NCBI GenBank assembly: GCA_007127175.1
Contig: SKZX01000120.1
Coordinates: forward strand, 1 to 5,455
DNA from: Desulfobacterales bacterium
GTDB lineage: Bacteria; Desulfobacterota; Desulfobacteria; Desulfobacterales; Desulfosalsimonadaceae
Reading direction: 5' to 3'
DNA length: 5,455 bases
Under the pieces are notes generated by a model that was not told the DNA's origin, did not search any database, and was given only the letters and a program-made list of their open reading frames with translations. This document shows positions 1-5,201 of this stretch, piece after piece. Each line of letters begins with the position of its first letter. Within the stretch, counting starts at the first letter, position 1. Position numbers and translations under genes: made by a program.

Positions 1-4
1 TATT

Positions 5-130
5 GACGGCTTCGTAAATACCAATATCTGCGCTGCGAGCAATTTTCCGAAGAACCTCACGTACGCATAAGTACCATCATGTCTTCAAAAATTGTCCGCG
101 CCTTGATCCTGACCTTTTTACAAAACCGTC
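5..130. repeat. 126-bp imperfect palindromic intergenic repeat, copy A
   Basis: This copy aligns without net length change to a second 126-bp copy at 4850-4975, in the same orientation. The ends are inverted (GACGGC at 5-10, ACCGTC at 125-130). The arms pair imperfectly: AATTTTCCGAAGA at 41-53 faces TCTTCAAAAATT at 82-93, with GCGAG/CCGCGCC-type GC blocks outside them. The centre holds CTCACGTACG and TAAGTA, which copy B also has. The structure suggests a long hairpin in DNA or RNA. There is no ORF or transposase in it, so it resembles a MITE/REP-like or regulatory intergenic element rather than an insertion sequence. I recall similar elements in Desulfobacterales genomes but could not check this. 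Confidence 0.75.
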
Positions 131-152
131 TGATCTCAACGTTTACGGGTTC

Positions 153-180
153 ATCATTAATATAAATGATCAATTATAAC
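153..180 (+). promoter_or_regulatory. candidate pilD promoter with operator-like dyad
   Basis: TATAAC at 175-180 matches five of six bases of the -10 consensus. No good -35 hexamer lies at the usual distance. The -35 area is occupied by a dyad instead, ATCATT (153-158) and AATGAT (165-170), which could be an activator or repressor site. A start near 187 would place the structured region at 195-297 in the pilD leader. This is sequence inspection only, and AT-rich intergenic DNA often gives chance matches. Confidence 0.25.
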
Positions 181-194
181 CGGGTGGCGCCGGG

Positions 195-297
195 TGTTGC
201 CCACAGCAACAATTGCATGAGGTTGCTGGCAGATCCTGGCGAAGCGCAAACAAGCGCCTAATCGACAGATCAGGCCATACAACCTGACTGATCCGTC
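195..297 (+). promoter_or_regulatory. possible structured 5' leader of pilD
   Basis: Several hairpins follow each other in the gap before pilD. TGTTGC (195-200) can pair with GCAACA (206-211). Alternatively CAGCAAC (204-210) pairs with GTTGCTG (222-228), and the two stems exclude each other. GGCG (238-241) pairs with CGCC (255-258). GAC-A-GATCAG (264-273) pairs with CTGATC-C-GTC (288-297), nine pairs with one mismatch, ending 21 bases before the pilD ATG. No T-tract follows, so it is not a standard terminator. I do not recognise a known riboswitch. The region could be a cis-regulatory RNA or chance structure. Confidence 0.3.
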
Positions 298-318
298 AAA
301 ATAAACACCAAAAAAAAT

Positions 319-1098
319 ATGTCAAACCCTCTGGAAATCATTATCGGCTTTATTTTCGGGTTGTTTATCGGGAGCTTTCTCAACGTCTGCATCTACAGGA
401 TACCGGCAAACCGCTCCATTGTCACACCCGCCTCCAGCTGTCCCGGCTGCGGCACGCCCATCCGGTTTTACGACAACATCCCGGTATTGAGCTACGTCCT
501 GTTAATGGGCAGGTGCCGGCAATGCGCTGCAAAAATCAGCCTGCGATACCCCTTGGTAGAAATCCTTACAGGCATCCTGGCCGCCGCGTGTGTTCTTAAA
601 TTCGGGCTTTCCATCGTCGCCGGCATCTATTTTGCCTTTGCCGCAACCCTTCTGGTTATCACCTTTATCGACATCGACCACCGCATCATCCCCGATGTGA
701 TTTCACTGCCGGGCATCCCCCTGTTTTTTGCCGCCACCTTTTTCCTGCCCGGCATTGGACCGGTTGCCTCAATCACCGGCATTCTCGTCGGCGGGGGAAG
801 CCTTTTTCTTGTGGCATGGCTATATTACATGCTCACCGGGAAAGAGGGAATGGGCGGCGGAGACATCAAACTGCTTGCAATGATCGGGGCCATCGTTGGC
901 TGGCAGGGTGTCATACTGACTGTTTTTGTGGCGTCCATTACCGGAACCGTCATAGGCGCATCATTGATGCTGCTCTCCGGTAAAAACCTGAAACTTGCCA
1001 TTCCCTTCGGCCCCTTTCTTTCCCTGGGAGCCGTTGTTTCAGTATTTTATGGTCCGGAACTGATCAAATGGTACATCCATGGCATACCCCCCTTCTGA
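319..1098 (+). CDS. pilD: prepilin leader peptidase / N-methyltransferase (PilD, A24A family)
   Basis: This inner-membrane aspartic protease cleaves the short positively charged leader of type IV prepilins and type II secretion pseudopilins, then N-methylates the new N-terminus. The 259-residue protein has the family order. A first membrane segment carries GLFIGSFLNVCIYRIP (about 14-29). A cytoplasmic zinc-type loop follows with C41-x2-C44 and C66-x2-C69, as in the methyltransferase part. A hydrophobic multi-helix peptidase domain completes it. The two catalytic aspartate motifs are present: FIDIDHRIIPD (about 116-126, D118) and GMGGGDIK (177-184, D182). Length is within the usual range for two-domain PilD proteins. 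The ATG at 319 fits the family N-terminus, but no Shine-Dalgarno is visible before it, only an A-rich stretch. No pilin or pil assembly gene is adjacent, so its substrates must be encoded elsewhere. No clear terminator follows. Confidence 0.95.
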   Translation: MSNPLEIIIGFIFGLFIGSFLNVCIYRIPANRSIVTPASSCPGCGTPIRFYDNIPVLSYVLLMGRCRQCAAKISLRYPLVEILTGILAAACVLKFGLSIVAGIYFAFAATLLVITFIDIDHRIIPDVISLPGIPLFFAATFFLPGIGPVASITGILVGGGSLFLVAWLYYMLTGKEGMGGGDIKLLAMIGAIVGWQGVILTVFVASITGTVIGASLMLLSGKNLKLAIPFGPFLSLGAVVSVFYGPELIKWYIHGIPPF

Positions 1099-1180
1099 AT
1101 CGCTGCGACATTGAATCCCAATGACTGCTGAACAGAGCGCGAATCAATCACCGGTGCGCTGCTGGCTGCTGAAGCGCCGC

Positions 1181-1194
1181 CATTTCCGGAAATG
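1181..1194. repeat. 14-bp perfect palindrome in the pilD-HU gap
   Basis: CATTTCCGGAAATG is a perfect palindrome in the 1099-1284 stretch between pilD and the presumed HU promoter. It is not followed by a T-run, so it is a poor terminator. It could be a dimeric regulator site or chance. Nothing else in 1099-1284 is recognisable. Confidence 0.25.
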
Positions 1195-1284
1195 ACAAAC
1201 CGAATATGGCATTCCTGTTTTTCCGCAGTAGACTGAATGGACGGTATATTTTGATCTAAATCGGCTCAACCCTTAAAAACACAC

Positions 1285-1313
1285 TTGACACAACGCTTTC
1301 ATGAACGTATGAA
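1285..1313 (+). promoter_or_regulatory. candidate sigma-70 promoter for the HU gene
   Basis: A perfect -35 TTGACA (1285-1290) is followed after 17 bases by TATGAA (1308-1313), matching four of six positions of the -10 consensus. Transcription from about 1320 would give a leader of about 200 bases before the HU start at 1523. A second TTGACA (1376-1381) has no convincing -10 partner, and TTGAAA (1453-1458) with CATAAC about 16 bases downstream is a weaker alternative nearer the gene. Confidence 0.4.
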
Positions 1314-1367
1314 TATAGAACAATGATTCGCGTTTGATAAAATATTTAATCGACTGAACAAGACAAG

Positions 1368-1410
1368 CCTGCCCGTTGACAATATATAAATGGTCAATCA
1401 ATCGGCAAGG
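1368..1410 (+). promoter_or_regulatory. dyad/hairpin in the HU leader
   Basis: CCTGCC (1368-1373) pairs with GGCAAGG (1404-1410) with one bulged A. Inside it TTGAC (1376-1380) pairs with GTCAA (1393-1397), so the inner part TTGAC-N12-GTCAA is a 22-bp near-palindrome. It could be an operator around the second TTGACA or a hairpin in the HU mRNA leader. HU genes are often autoregulated, which would fit, but this is inference. Confidence 0.3.
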
Positions 1411-1509
1411 TCTGCCTCCTATGTGAATATTGGTACTTGTATTCGTAATCTGTTGAAAAATCATTTGAACACCCATAACCCCCCGCAAAACCAACAACAA
1501 CCGCAAAGA

Positions 1510-1515
1510 AAGGAG
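1510..1515 (+). promoter_or_regulatory. ribosome binding site that fixes the HU GTG start
   Basis: AAGGAG ends seven bases before the GTG at 1523. The spacing and strength support the GTG as start codon, and it gives the canonical HU N-terminus MNKADLI. Confidence 0.85.
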
Positions 1516-1522
1516 TAGTCAA

Positions 1523-1792
1523 GTGAACAAGGCAGATTTAATCAACGAAGTGTCAAAAGTCGTAAGCACCAAGAAAGAAGCCCAGGCGGCTGTCGATTGC
1601 ATGGTCCAGGCGATCACGGATGCATTGTCCAAAGGGGATTCGGTTACCCTCGTCGGGTTTGGCACCTTCAAGCCGGTGAAAAGAGATGCCCGCACGGGCA
1701 GAAACCCCCAGACCGGCGCACCGATCAAAATCAAGGCGCGCAAGGTCCCGAAATTTACACCCGGCAAAGCGCTGAAAGAAGCGTTGAATTAA
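1523..1792 (+). CDS. hup: HU/IHF-family DNA-binding protein
   Basis: This small histone-like protein binds and bends DNA as a dimer and helps organise the nucleoid. The 89 residues match the usual HU length of about 90. The N-terminal helices (about 3-38) begin MNKADLINEVSK. The conserved turn GFGTF lies at 45-49. The DNA-embracing arm contains RTGRNPQTG (about 57-65), with the arm-tip proline P62 that intercalates in family members. The C-terminal KVPKFTPGKALKEALN is typical of HU-beta-like proteins, as opposed to IHF subunits. Translation starts at GTG after a strong AAGGAG. The gene appears monocistronic, with its own candidate promoter upstream and a hairpin terminator at 1832-1902. Whether the genome has further HU paralogues cannot be seen here. 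Confidence 0.97.
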   Translation: MNKADLINEVSKVVSTKKEAQAAVDCMVQAITDALSKGDSVTLVGFGTFKPVKRDARTGRNPQTGAPIKIKARKVPKFTPGKALKEALN

Positions 1793-1831
1793 CACTCATC
1801 CGTCCTGCCTGCCCCGGGAGCCCACGAATTC

Positions 1832-1902
1832 AAAAATCCAGGAGCCGGAATGAGACTGCAACCAATAAGGTTTGAGTCTTTATTCCAGCACCTGGATTTT
1901 TT
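1832..1902. terminator. bidirectional Rho-independent terminator between HU and the HesB selenoprotein
   Basis: AAAAATCCAGG (1832-1842) pairs perfectly with CCTGGATTTTT (1891-1901). Inside, GGAAT (1847-1851) pairs with ATTCC (1882-1886) and AGACT (1853-1857) with AGTCT (1875-1879), leaving a loop of about 17 bases. The T-run after the stem serves the + strand HU gene, and the A-run before it becomes a U-run for the - strand gene ending at 1938. It sits between the two convergent stops, as expected for a shared terminator. Confidence 0.85.
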
Positions 1903-1937
1903 ATTGGCCGTGCACAACAATTAATACAGCCGGCAGA

Positions 1938-2258
1938 TCAGTTTGCATCCGTTTCGCAGGACGACCCGCATGCACAGGCGCCCCCGCCGCCCAGGTCAAT
2001 ATTGGAGCTTATGCTGAACCCCATGCCCTTATGATCGATAACAATCGGTTTCGCTTTTTCCAGAAAATCGTTATCGGCAATAAACGCAAATCCCTTTACG
2101 TCAAACACGGTGTCGGTTTCTCTTGGTTCATCCAGAACCATGGCCAGTGAAGGCCCGCCTCATCCGCCGGGATTCAGAAGCACCCTTATCGGGCGCGCTG
2201 TCTTGTTTTGGAAAAAATCGGCAATTTCCTGGTATGCCGCATCGGTTACTTCTAGCAT
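1938..2258 (-). CDS. HesB/IscA-like selenoprotein with in-frame TGA (Sec33)
   Basis: HesB/IscA (A-type carrier) proteins bind iron or Fe-S clusters through three cysteines, one in the middle and two in a C-terminal C-x-C. Reading from the ATG at 2258, the frame runs to a TGA at 2162-2160 (codon 33) in the context NPGG-U-GGPSLAM. This is the position of the first conserved family cysteine (Cys35 in E. coli IscA). The frame then continues without interruption through FIADNDFLEKAKPIVID and SISSNIDLGGGGACACGSSC, with C95 and C97 matching the C-x-C and an extra C101. The stop is TGA at 1940-1938, giving 106 residues, normal for the family. AGGGAGGG (2270-2263) is a good ribosome binding site for the upstream ATG. 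A SECIS-like hairpin follows the TGA. HesB-like selenoproteins are a known bacterial class; the precise cellular role is not known to me. No isc/suf genes adjoin. A nonsense mutation or sequencing error is the alternative but fits less well. Confidence 0.88.
2124..2140 (-). promoter_or_regulatory. candidate bacterial SECIS element
   Basis: On the - strand, UGGUUC (2140-2135) and GAACCA (2129-2124) form a six-pair stem closed by the loop UGGAU, which contains the G residues expected in bacterial SECIS apical loops. Counting the U of the UGA at 2162 as 1, the stem starts at nucleotide 23 and the loop lies at 29-33. This is within the range known for bacterial SECIS elements, which lie inside the coding region and recruit SelB with Sec-tRNA. 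No folding energy was calculated. Confidence 0.6.
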
Positions 2259-2283
2259 GTTACCCTCCCTGAAGGAAAAAATT

Positions 2284-2304
2284 AAAAATAATTATTTTTG
2301 TCAA
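2284..2304 (-). promoter_or_regulatory. candidate promoter/operator of the selenoprotein gene
   Basis: On the - strand a perfect -35 TTGACA (2304-2299) runs into a 16-bp perfect palindrome, AAAAATAATTATTTTT (2284-2299). The palindrome fills most of the -35 to -10 spacer, a classic position for a repressor. The -10 itself is only a loose AT-rich match. The regulator is unknown; metal or Fe-S responsive control would suit the gene but is speculation. Confidence 0.3.
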
Positions 2305-2429
2305 CCAATATAGTGACGGCAAACAACATTATGCATGAATGTAGCTGTTGTCAATAACAAACAAAGTCGTAATGATGACTGCCAGGACGAGTCAATTGGC
2401 ATAAAACCTGACACGCAAATGCACATTTC

Positions 2430-2458
2430 TTGACTTGCCCGCGGCAATTTGTTAATGC
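2430..2458 (+). promoter_or_regulatory. weak candidate promoter for ndk
   Basis: TTGACT (2430-2435) is a good -35, but the hexamer 17 bases later (TAATGC, 2453-2458) is a poor -10. A small dyad, TTGCC-CGC-GGCAA (2435-2447), lies in the spacer. The rest of the 2259-2589 intergenic region, between the divergent selenoprotein and ndk genes, is AT-rich and shows no RNA gene or credible ORF. Confidence 0.2.
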
Positions 2459-2589
2459 GGCATAGCTGAATTGAAAACAAAAAACAAACAATTCTGATGA
2501 CTTTGAAAAAAGTCCAGGATCAAGGCTTGCGCTCTTTGCGTATGCAAAAAAAAACATAGCAACCCATAACGAAAAAGGATTTAACGCCA

Positions 2590-3006
2590 ATGGAAAAAAC
2601 GCTTTCAATCATCAAACCCGACGGGGTCTCGCGCGGCCTGATCGGCGAAGTCATCCGGCGCTTTGAAAAAAATGACATCCGGGTTATTGCAATGAAAATG
2701 GTGTGGATGACCAAAAAACAGGCAAAAGGGTTTTACGCCGTCCACGAAAAACGCCCGTTCTTTGAAAGCCTGACCGATTTTATGTCATCCGGGCCGGCTG
2801 TCGTCATGGTCCTGGAGGCGGATAATGCCATATCGAAAAACAGGGAACTCATGGGGGCAACCAATTTCGAAGAAGCTGAGGAAGGCACGATCAGGCGCGA
2901 TTTTGCAACAGACATAGAAAAAAATGTCGTACACGGTTCAGACTCCCCGGAAACCGCGGCTTTTGAAATCAGCTATTTTTTCAATGCATTTGAAATCGCC
3001 GGATAA
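2590..3006 (+). CDS. ndk: nucleoside diphosphate kinase
   Basis: Ndk moves the gamma-phosphate from ATP to other nucleoside diphosphates through a phosphohistidine, balancing NTP and dNTP pools in the cytoplasm. The 138 residues are a typical bacterial length. The start MEKTLSIIKPDGVSRGLIG and the active-site segment NVVHGSDSPETA (112-123) are diagnostic, with H115 the phosphorylated histidine. The nucleotide-site residues line up with a constant offset of three from the human enzyme: K9, Y49, R85, T91, R102 and N112. The ATG at 2590 follows an AAGGA about ten bases upstream. The gene ends in TAA three bases from the stop of the convergent lepA, so any terminator lies inside lepA or is absent. 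No key residue is missing. Confidence 0.97.
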   Translation: MEKTLSIIKPDGVSRGLIGEVIRRFEKNDIRVIAMKMVWMTKKQAKGFYAVHEKRPFFESLTDFMSSGPAVVMVLEADNAISKNRELMGATNFEEAEEGTIRRDFATDIEKNVVHGSDSPETAAFEISYFFNAFEIAG

Positions 3007-3009
3007 CGA

Positions 3010-4806
3010 TCATTCCTTGCCGGATTTTAAAACCGACAAAAAGGCATTCTGGGGGATCATGACGTTCCCGGCCATTTTCATCCGTTTTTTACCTTTTCTC
3101 TGTTTTTCAAGGAGCTTGCGTTTTCGGGAAATATCCCCCCCATAACATTTGGCCGTGACGTCTTTACGGTACGGGTTGATGGTTTCCCTGGCGATTACCT
3201 TCGCACCGATGGCCCCCTGAATGGCGACCTTGAACATGTGACGGGGAATCTCCTCCCTGAGCCTTTCACAGGCGTTTCTTGCCCTGAATACGGCGTTGTC
3301 CCGGTGAACGAGCTGGGACAGCGCATCCACTTTTTCGCCGTTGATGAGAATATCGACCTTGACGATATCCGTCTCGCGGTAGTCGATCATCTCATAGTCA
3401 AACGAGCCATACCCCTGGGTGACCGTTTTCAGCCGGTCATAAAAATCATAAACCACCTCGGCCAGCGGGAGTTCGAAGATCATTTCCAGGCGGCTGCTCG
3501 AAAAATACTGGTAATTCTTGTTGATGCCGCGCCGGTCGATGCACAGGGTCATGACGGTTCCCATGTACTTGTCCGGCACCATGATCGATGCCTTGATGTA
3601 CGGTTCCCGCGTGCTTGCAACCATTGCCGGGTCGGGGAAGAGCGCCGGGTTTTCAACCATCATGGCGCTTCCGTCCGTTAGAATGACTTCATACCGCACG
3701 GATGGCGCGGTGATGATCAGGGAGAGATCATATTCCCGCTCAAGGCGCTCCTGAACCACCTCCAGATGGAGCAGGCCCAAAAAGCCGCACCTGAAGCCGA
3801 AGCCCAGCGCTGAGGAGGAATCCTTTTCATATACAAGAGAAGCGTCATTGAGCTTGAGCTTCTCGAGCGCGACCGCGAGCTCAGGATAGTCATCCGTTGA
3901 TACCGGGTAAATGGAGGAGAAAACAACCGGCTTGGGGTCCTTGAACCCGGGCATGGGCTTTTCACAGGGGCGGTTTTTCAGGGTAATGGTATCACCGGAT
4001 TTGGTATCGGAAACGGTCTTGATACCGGCAATCAGGTAGCCCACCCGGCCTGCGGTGATTTCATCCTGAACGACCCGTGCGATCTGGAATATGCCCACTT
4101 CCTCAACCGTGTGTTCAGCCCGGTTCGACATGAACATGATTTTATCCCTTGGCCTGATTTTCCCGTCAAAAACCCTGAAATGGACAATGGTCCCCCTGAA
4201 AGGGTCGTAATGCGAGTCGAAAATCAACGCGCTGGTCGGTGCGTCCGGATTTCCCTTGGGCGGCGGCAGCTTGTGGACAATGGCTTCAAGGATATTTTCG
4301 ATACCGATGTTGTTTTTAGCGGATGCAAGAATGGCCGCATCCGGGTCCAACCCAAGGTCTTCAGCAATCTGCTGCCGCACCATCTCAACATCGGCAGAGG
4401 GCAAATCAATCTTGTTGATCACGGGAATGATTTCCAGATCGTTTTCCAGGGCCAGGTAGAGGTTTGCAAGGGTCTGGGCTTCAACCCCCTGGCTGGCATC
4501 GACCAGCAGAAGTGCGCCTTCGCAGGAAGCCAGGGCGCGGGACACTTCGTAGCTGAAATCCACGTGGCCCGGGGTGTCAATGAGATTGAGCCAATACAGG
4601 TTGCCATCCTTGGCCGTGTAGGGAAGGCAGATGGTCTGGCTCTTGATGGTAATGCCCCGTTCGCGCTCGATGTCCATGTTGTCAAGGATCTGGTCCTTGA
4701 AATCCCGGTCTGAGACGATATCGGTTGCCTGTATCAAGCGGTCGGACAGGGTGGACTTGCCGTGGTCAATATGGGCGATAATGCTGAAATTACGTATATT
4801 TTTCAT
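3010..4806 (-). CDS. lepA: elongation factor 4 (LepA/EF4), translational GTPase
   Basis: LepA is a ribosome-binding GTPase related to EF-G, reported to back-translocate stalled ribosomes and to aid initiation or ribosome assembly. Starting at ATG 4806 the protein has 598 residues, close to E. coli LepA. The GTPase motifs are complete: AHIDHGKS (11-18), RGIT (50-53), DTPGH with catalytic H81 (77-81), NKID (131-134) and SAK (162-164). The EF-G-like middle domains include GFGFRCGFLGLLHLEVVQER (335-354). The LepA-specific C-terminal domain ends NPYRKDVTAKCYGGDISRKRK and then a basic KGKKRMK segment. An in-frame GTG at 4857 would add 17 residues, MPSSLIAIKK and onward. I reject it because the family starts at MKNIRNFSIIAHID and the extension runs into the repeat at 4850. 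Neither start has a clear Shine-Dalgarno. No lepB signal peptidase gene lies downstream, unlike the E. coli arrangement. Confidence 0.97.
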   Translation of the reverse strand: MKNIRNFSIIAHIDHGKSTLSDRLIQATDIVSDRDFKDQILDNMDIERERGITIKSQTICLPYTAKDGNLYWLNLIDTPGHVDFSYEVSRALASCEGALLLVDASQGVEAQTLANLYLALENDLEIIPVINKIDLPSADVEMVRQQIAEDLGLDPDAAILASAKNNIGIENILEAIVHKLPPPKGNPDAPTSALIFDSHYDPFRGTIVHFRVFDGKIRPRDKIMFMSNRAEHTVEEVGIFQIARVVQDEITAGRVGYLIAGIKTVSDTKSGDTITLKNRPCEKPMPGFKDPKPVVFSSIYPVSTDDYPELAVALEKLKLNDASLVYEKDSSSALGFGFRCGFLGLLHLEVVQERLEREYDLSLIITAPSVRYEVILTDGSAMMVENPALFPDPAMVASTREPYIKASIMVPDKYMGTVMTLCIDRRGINKNYQYFSSSRLEMIFELPLAEVVYDFYDRLKTVTQGYGSFDYEMIDYRETDIVKVDILINGEKVDALSQLVHRDNAVFRARNACERLREEIPRHMFKVAIQGAIGAKVIARETINPYRKDVTAKCYGGDISRKRKLLEKQRKGKKRMKMAGNVMIPQNAFLSVLKSGKE

Positions 4807-4849
4807 ATTGCAATCAATGGGTAACCGTTTCTTTATGGCAATTAAACTG

Positions 4850-4975
4850 GATGGCACCGAAAAAGTCCGATTTCTTCGTTACGCGCAATTTCCGAAGAAT
4901 CTGACGTACGGCTAAGTAACCTCAATTCTTCAAAAATTGCTCGCGCCTGGATCTTGAACGTTTTTCTTTGCCGTC
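4850..4975. repeat. 126-bp imperfect palindromic intergenic repeat, copy B
   Basis: This is the second copy of the element at 5-130, same length and orientation. The ends are GATGGC (4850-4855) and GCCGTC (4970-4975). The arms AATTTCCGAAGAAT (4887-4900) and ATTCTTCAAAAATT (4925-4938) pair with two mismatches, and outside them GCGC-rich blocks and GAAAAAGTC/AACGTTTTTC-like ends also oppose each other. The centre CTGACGTACGGCTAAGTA is shared with copy A. It lies only 43 bp upstream of the lepA start, so it either falls in the lepA leader or carries its promoter. Confidence 0.75.
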
Positions 4976-5030
4976 CCAAAGTGGCTTTTTACGAATGCAT
5001 CAAATTAAATTTTGTTGAAAATCCGTTAAA

Positions 5031-5083
5031 AAAATACCACTATTCAATAAGAATTGTCGATATGCTTCACATTTTTTTATTAA
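5031..5083. promoter_or_regulatory. possible overlapping divergent promoters (lepA and response regulator)
   Basis: On the - strand TCGACA (5060-5055) and TATTTT (5036-5031), 18 bases apart, could drive lepA. On the + strand TTGTCG (5054-5059) and TATTAA (5078-5083), also 18 apart, could drive the response regulator. The two -35 boxes overlap, which would couple the genes. Each match is partial and the DNA is AT-rich, so this is tentative. If the - strand promoter is used, the lepA mRNA leader includes the whole repeat at 4850-4975. Confidence 0.22.
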
Positions 5084-5152
5084 ACCGGCCTTCCAGTCTG
5101 CAAACCGGGCCTTATGAGTTGGTGATGTCTATCAGGTAACAGCCGGCCTGTC

Positions 5153-5176
5153 AAGGGTCTCCATTCTTAAACCCTT
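5153..5176 (+). promoter_or_regulatory. small inverted repeat before the response regulator
   Basis: AAGGGT (5153-5158) and ACCCTT (5171-5176) are perfect inverted repeats separated by 12 bases, 25 bases before the ATG at 5202. It could be an operator half-site pair or a leader hairpin. Nothing else is recognisable in 5084-5201 apart from short CCGG-rich blocks. Confidence 0.2.
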
Positions 5177-5201
5177 AACGCTGAAAAATACATCCTGTTC
5201 A

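Noticed and set aside
195..297. Known riboswitch (cyclic di-GMP type) before pilD
   Set aside because: A pilus-related gene made this attractive, but the conserved core bases of the GEMM class are not visible, so only a generic structured leader is reported.
1273..1506. 77-residue ORF on the - strand in the HU upstream region
   Set aside because: It has no recognisable domain, lies antisense over the candidate HU promoter and leader, and looks like a chance open frame.
1553..1795. Open frames overlapping the HU gene on both strands
   Set aside because: They are shadows of the HU coding sequence; the HU protein is unmistakable.
1938..2141. A 67-residue protein on the - strand starting at the ATG at 2141
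   Set aside because: It is the C-terminal part of the HesB-like selenoprotein. The in-frame TGA at codon 33 makes it look like a separate short gene, but it has no ribosome binding site of its own and lacks the N-terminal half of the fold.
1938..2258. Pseudogene explanation for the in-frame TGA
   Set aside because: The stop falls exactly on a functional cysteine position, the rest of the frame is intact, the ribosome binding site is strong, and a SECIS-like hairpin follows. A random nonsense mutation would not be expected to show all of these.
2351..2608. 85-residue - strand ORF between the selenoprotein gene and ndk
   Set aside because: It overlaps the ndk start, is low in recognisable features and has no ribosome binding site; likely chance.
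4111..4713. 200-residue + strand ORF inside lepA
   Set aside because: It is antisense to the strongly conserved GTPase domain of lepA, with no family resemblance; it arises from codon bias of the real gene.
4807..4857. N-terminal extension of LepA from the GTG at 4857
   Set aside because: The family begins at MKNIRNFSIIAHIDHGKS; the extra 17 residues have no family match, lack a Shine-Dalgarno and start inside repeat copy B.
4954..5139. 61-residue + strand ORF upstream of the response regulator
   Set aside because: It begins inside repeat copy B, has no recognisable motif and lies in AT-rich intergenic DNA.
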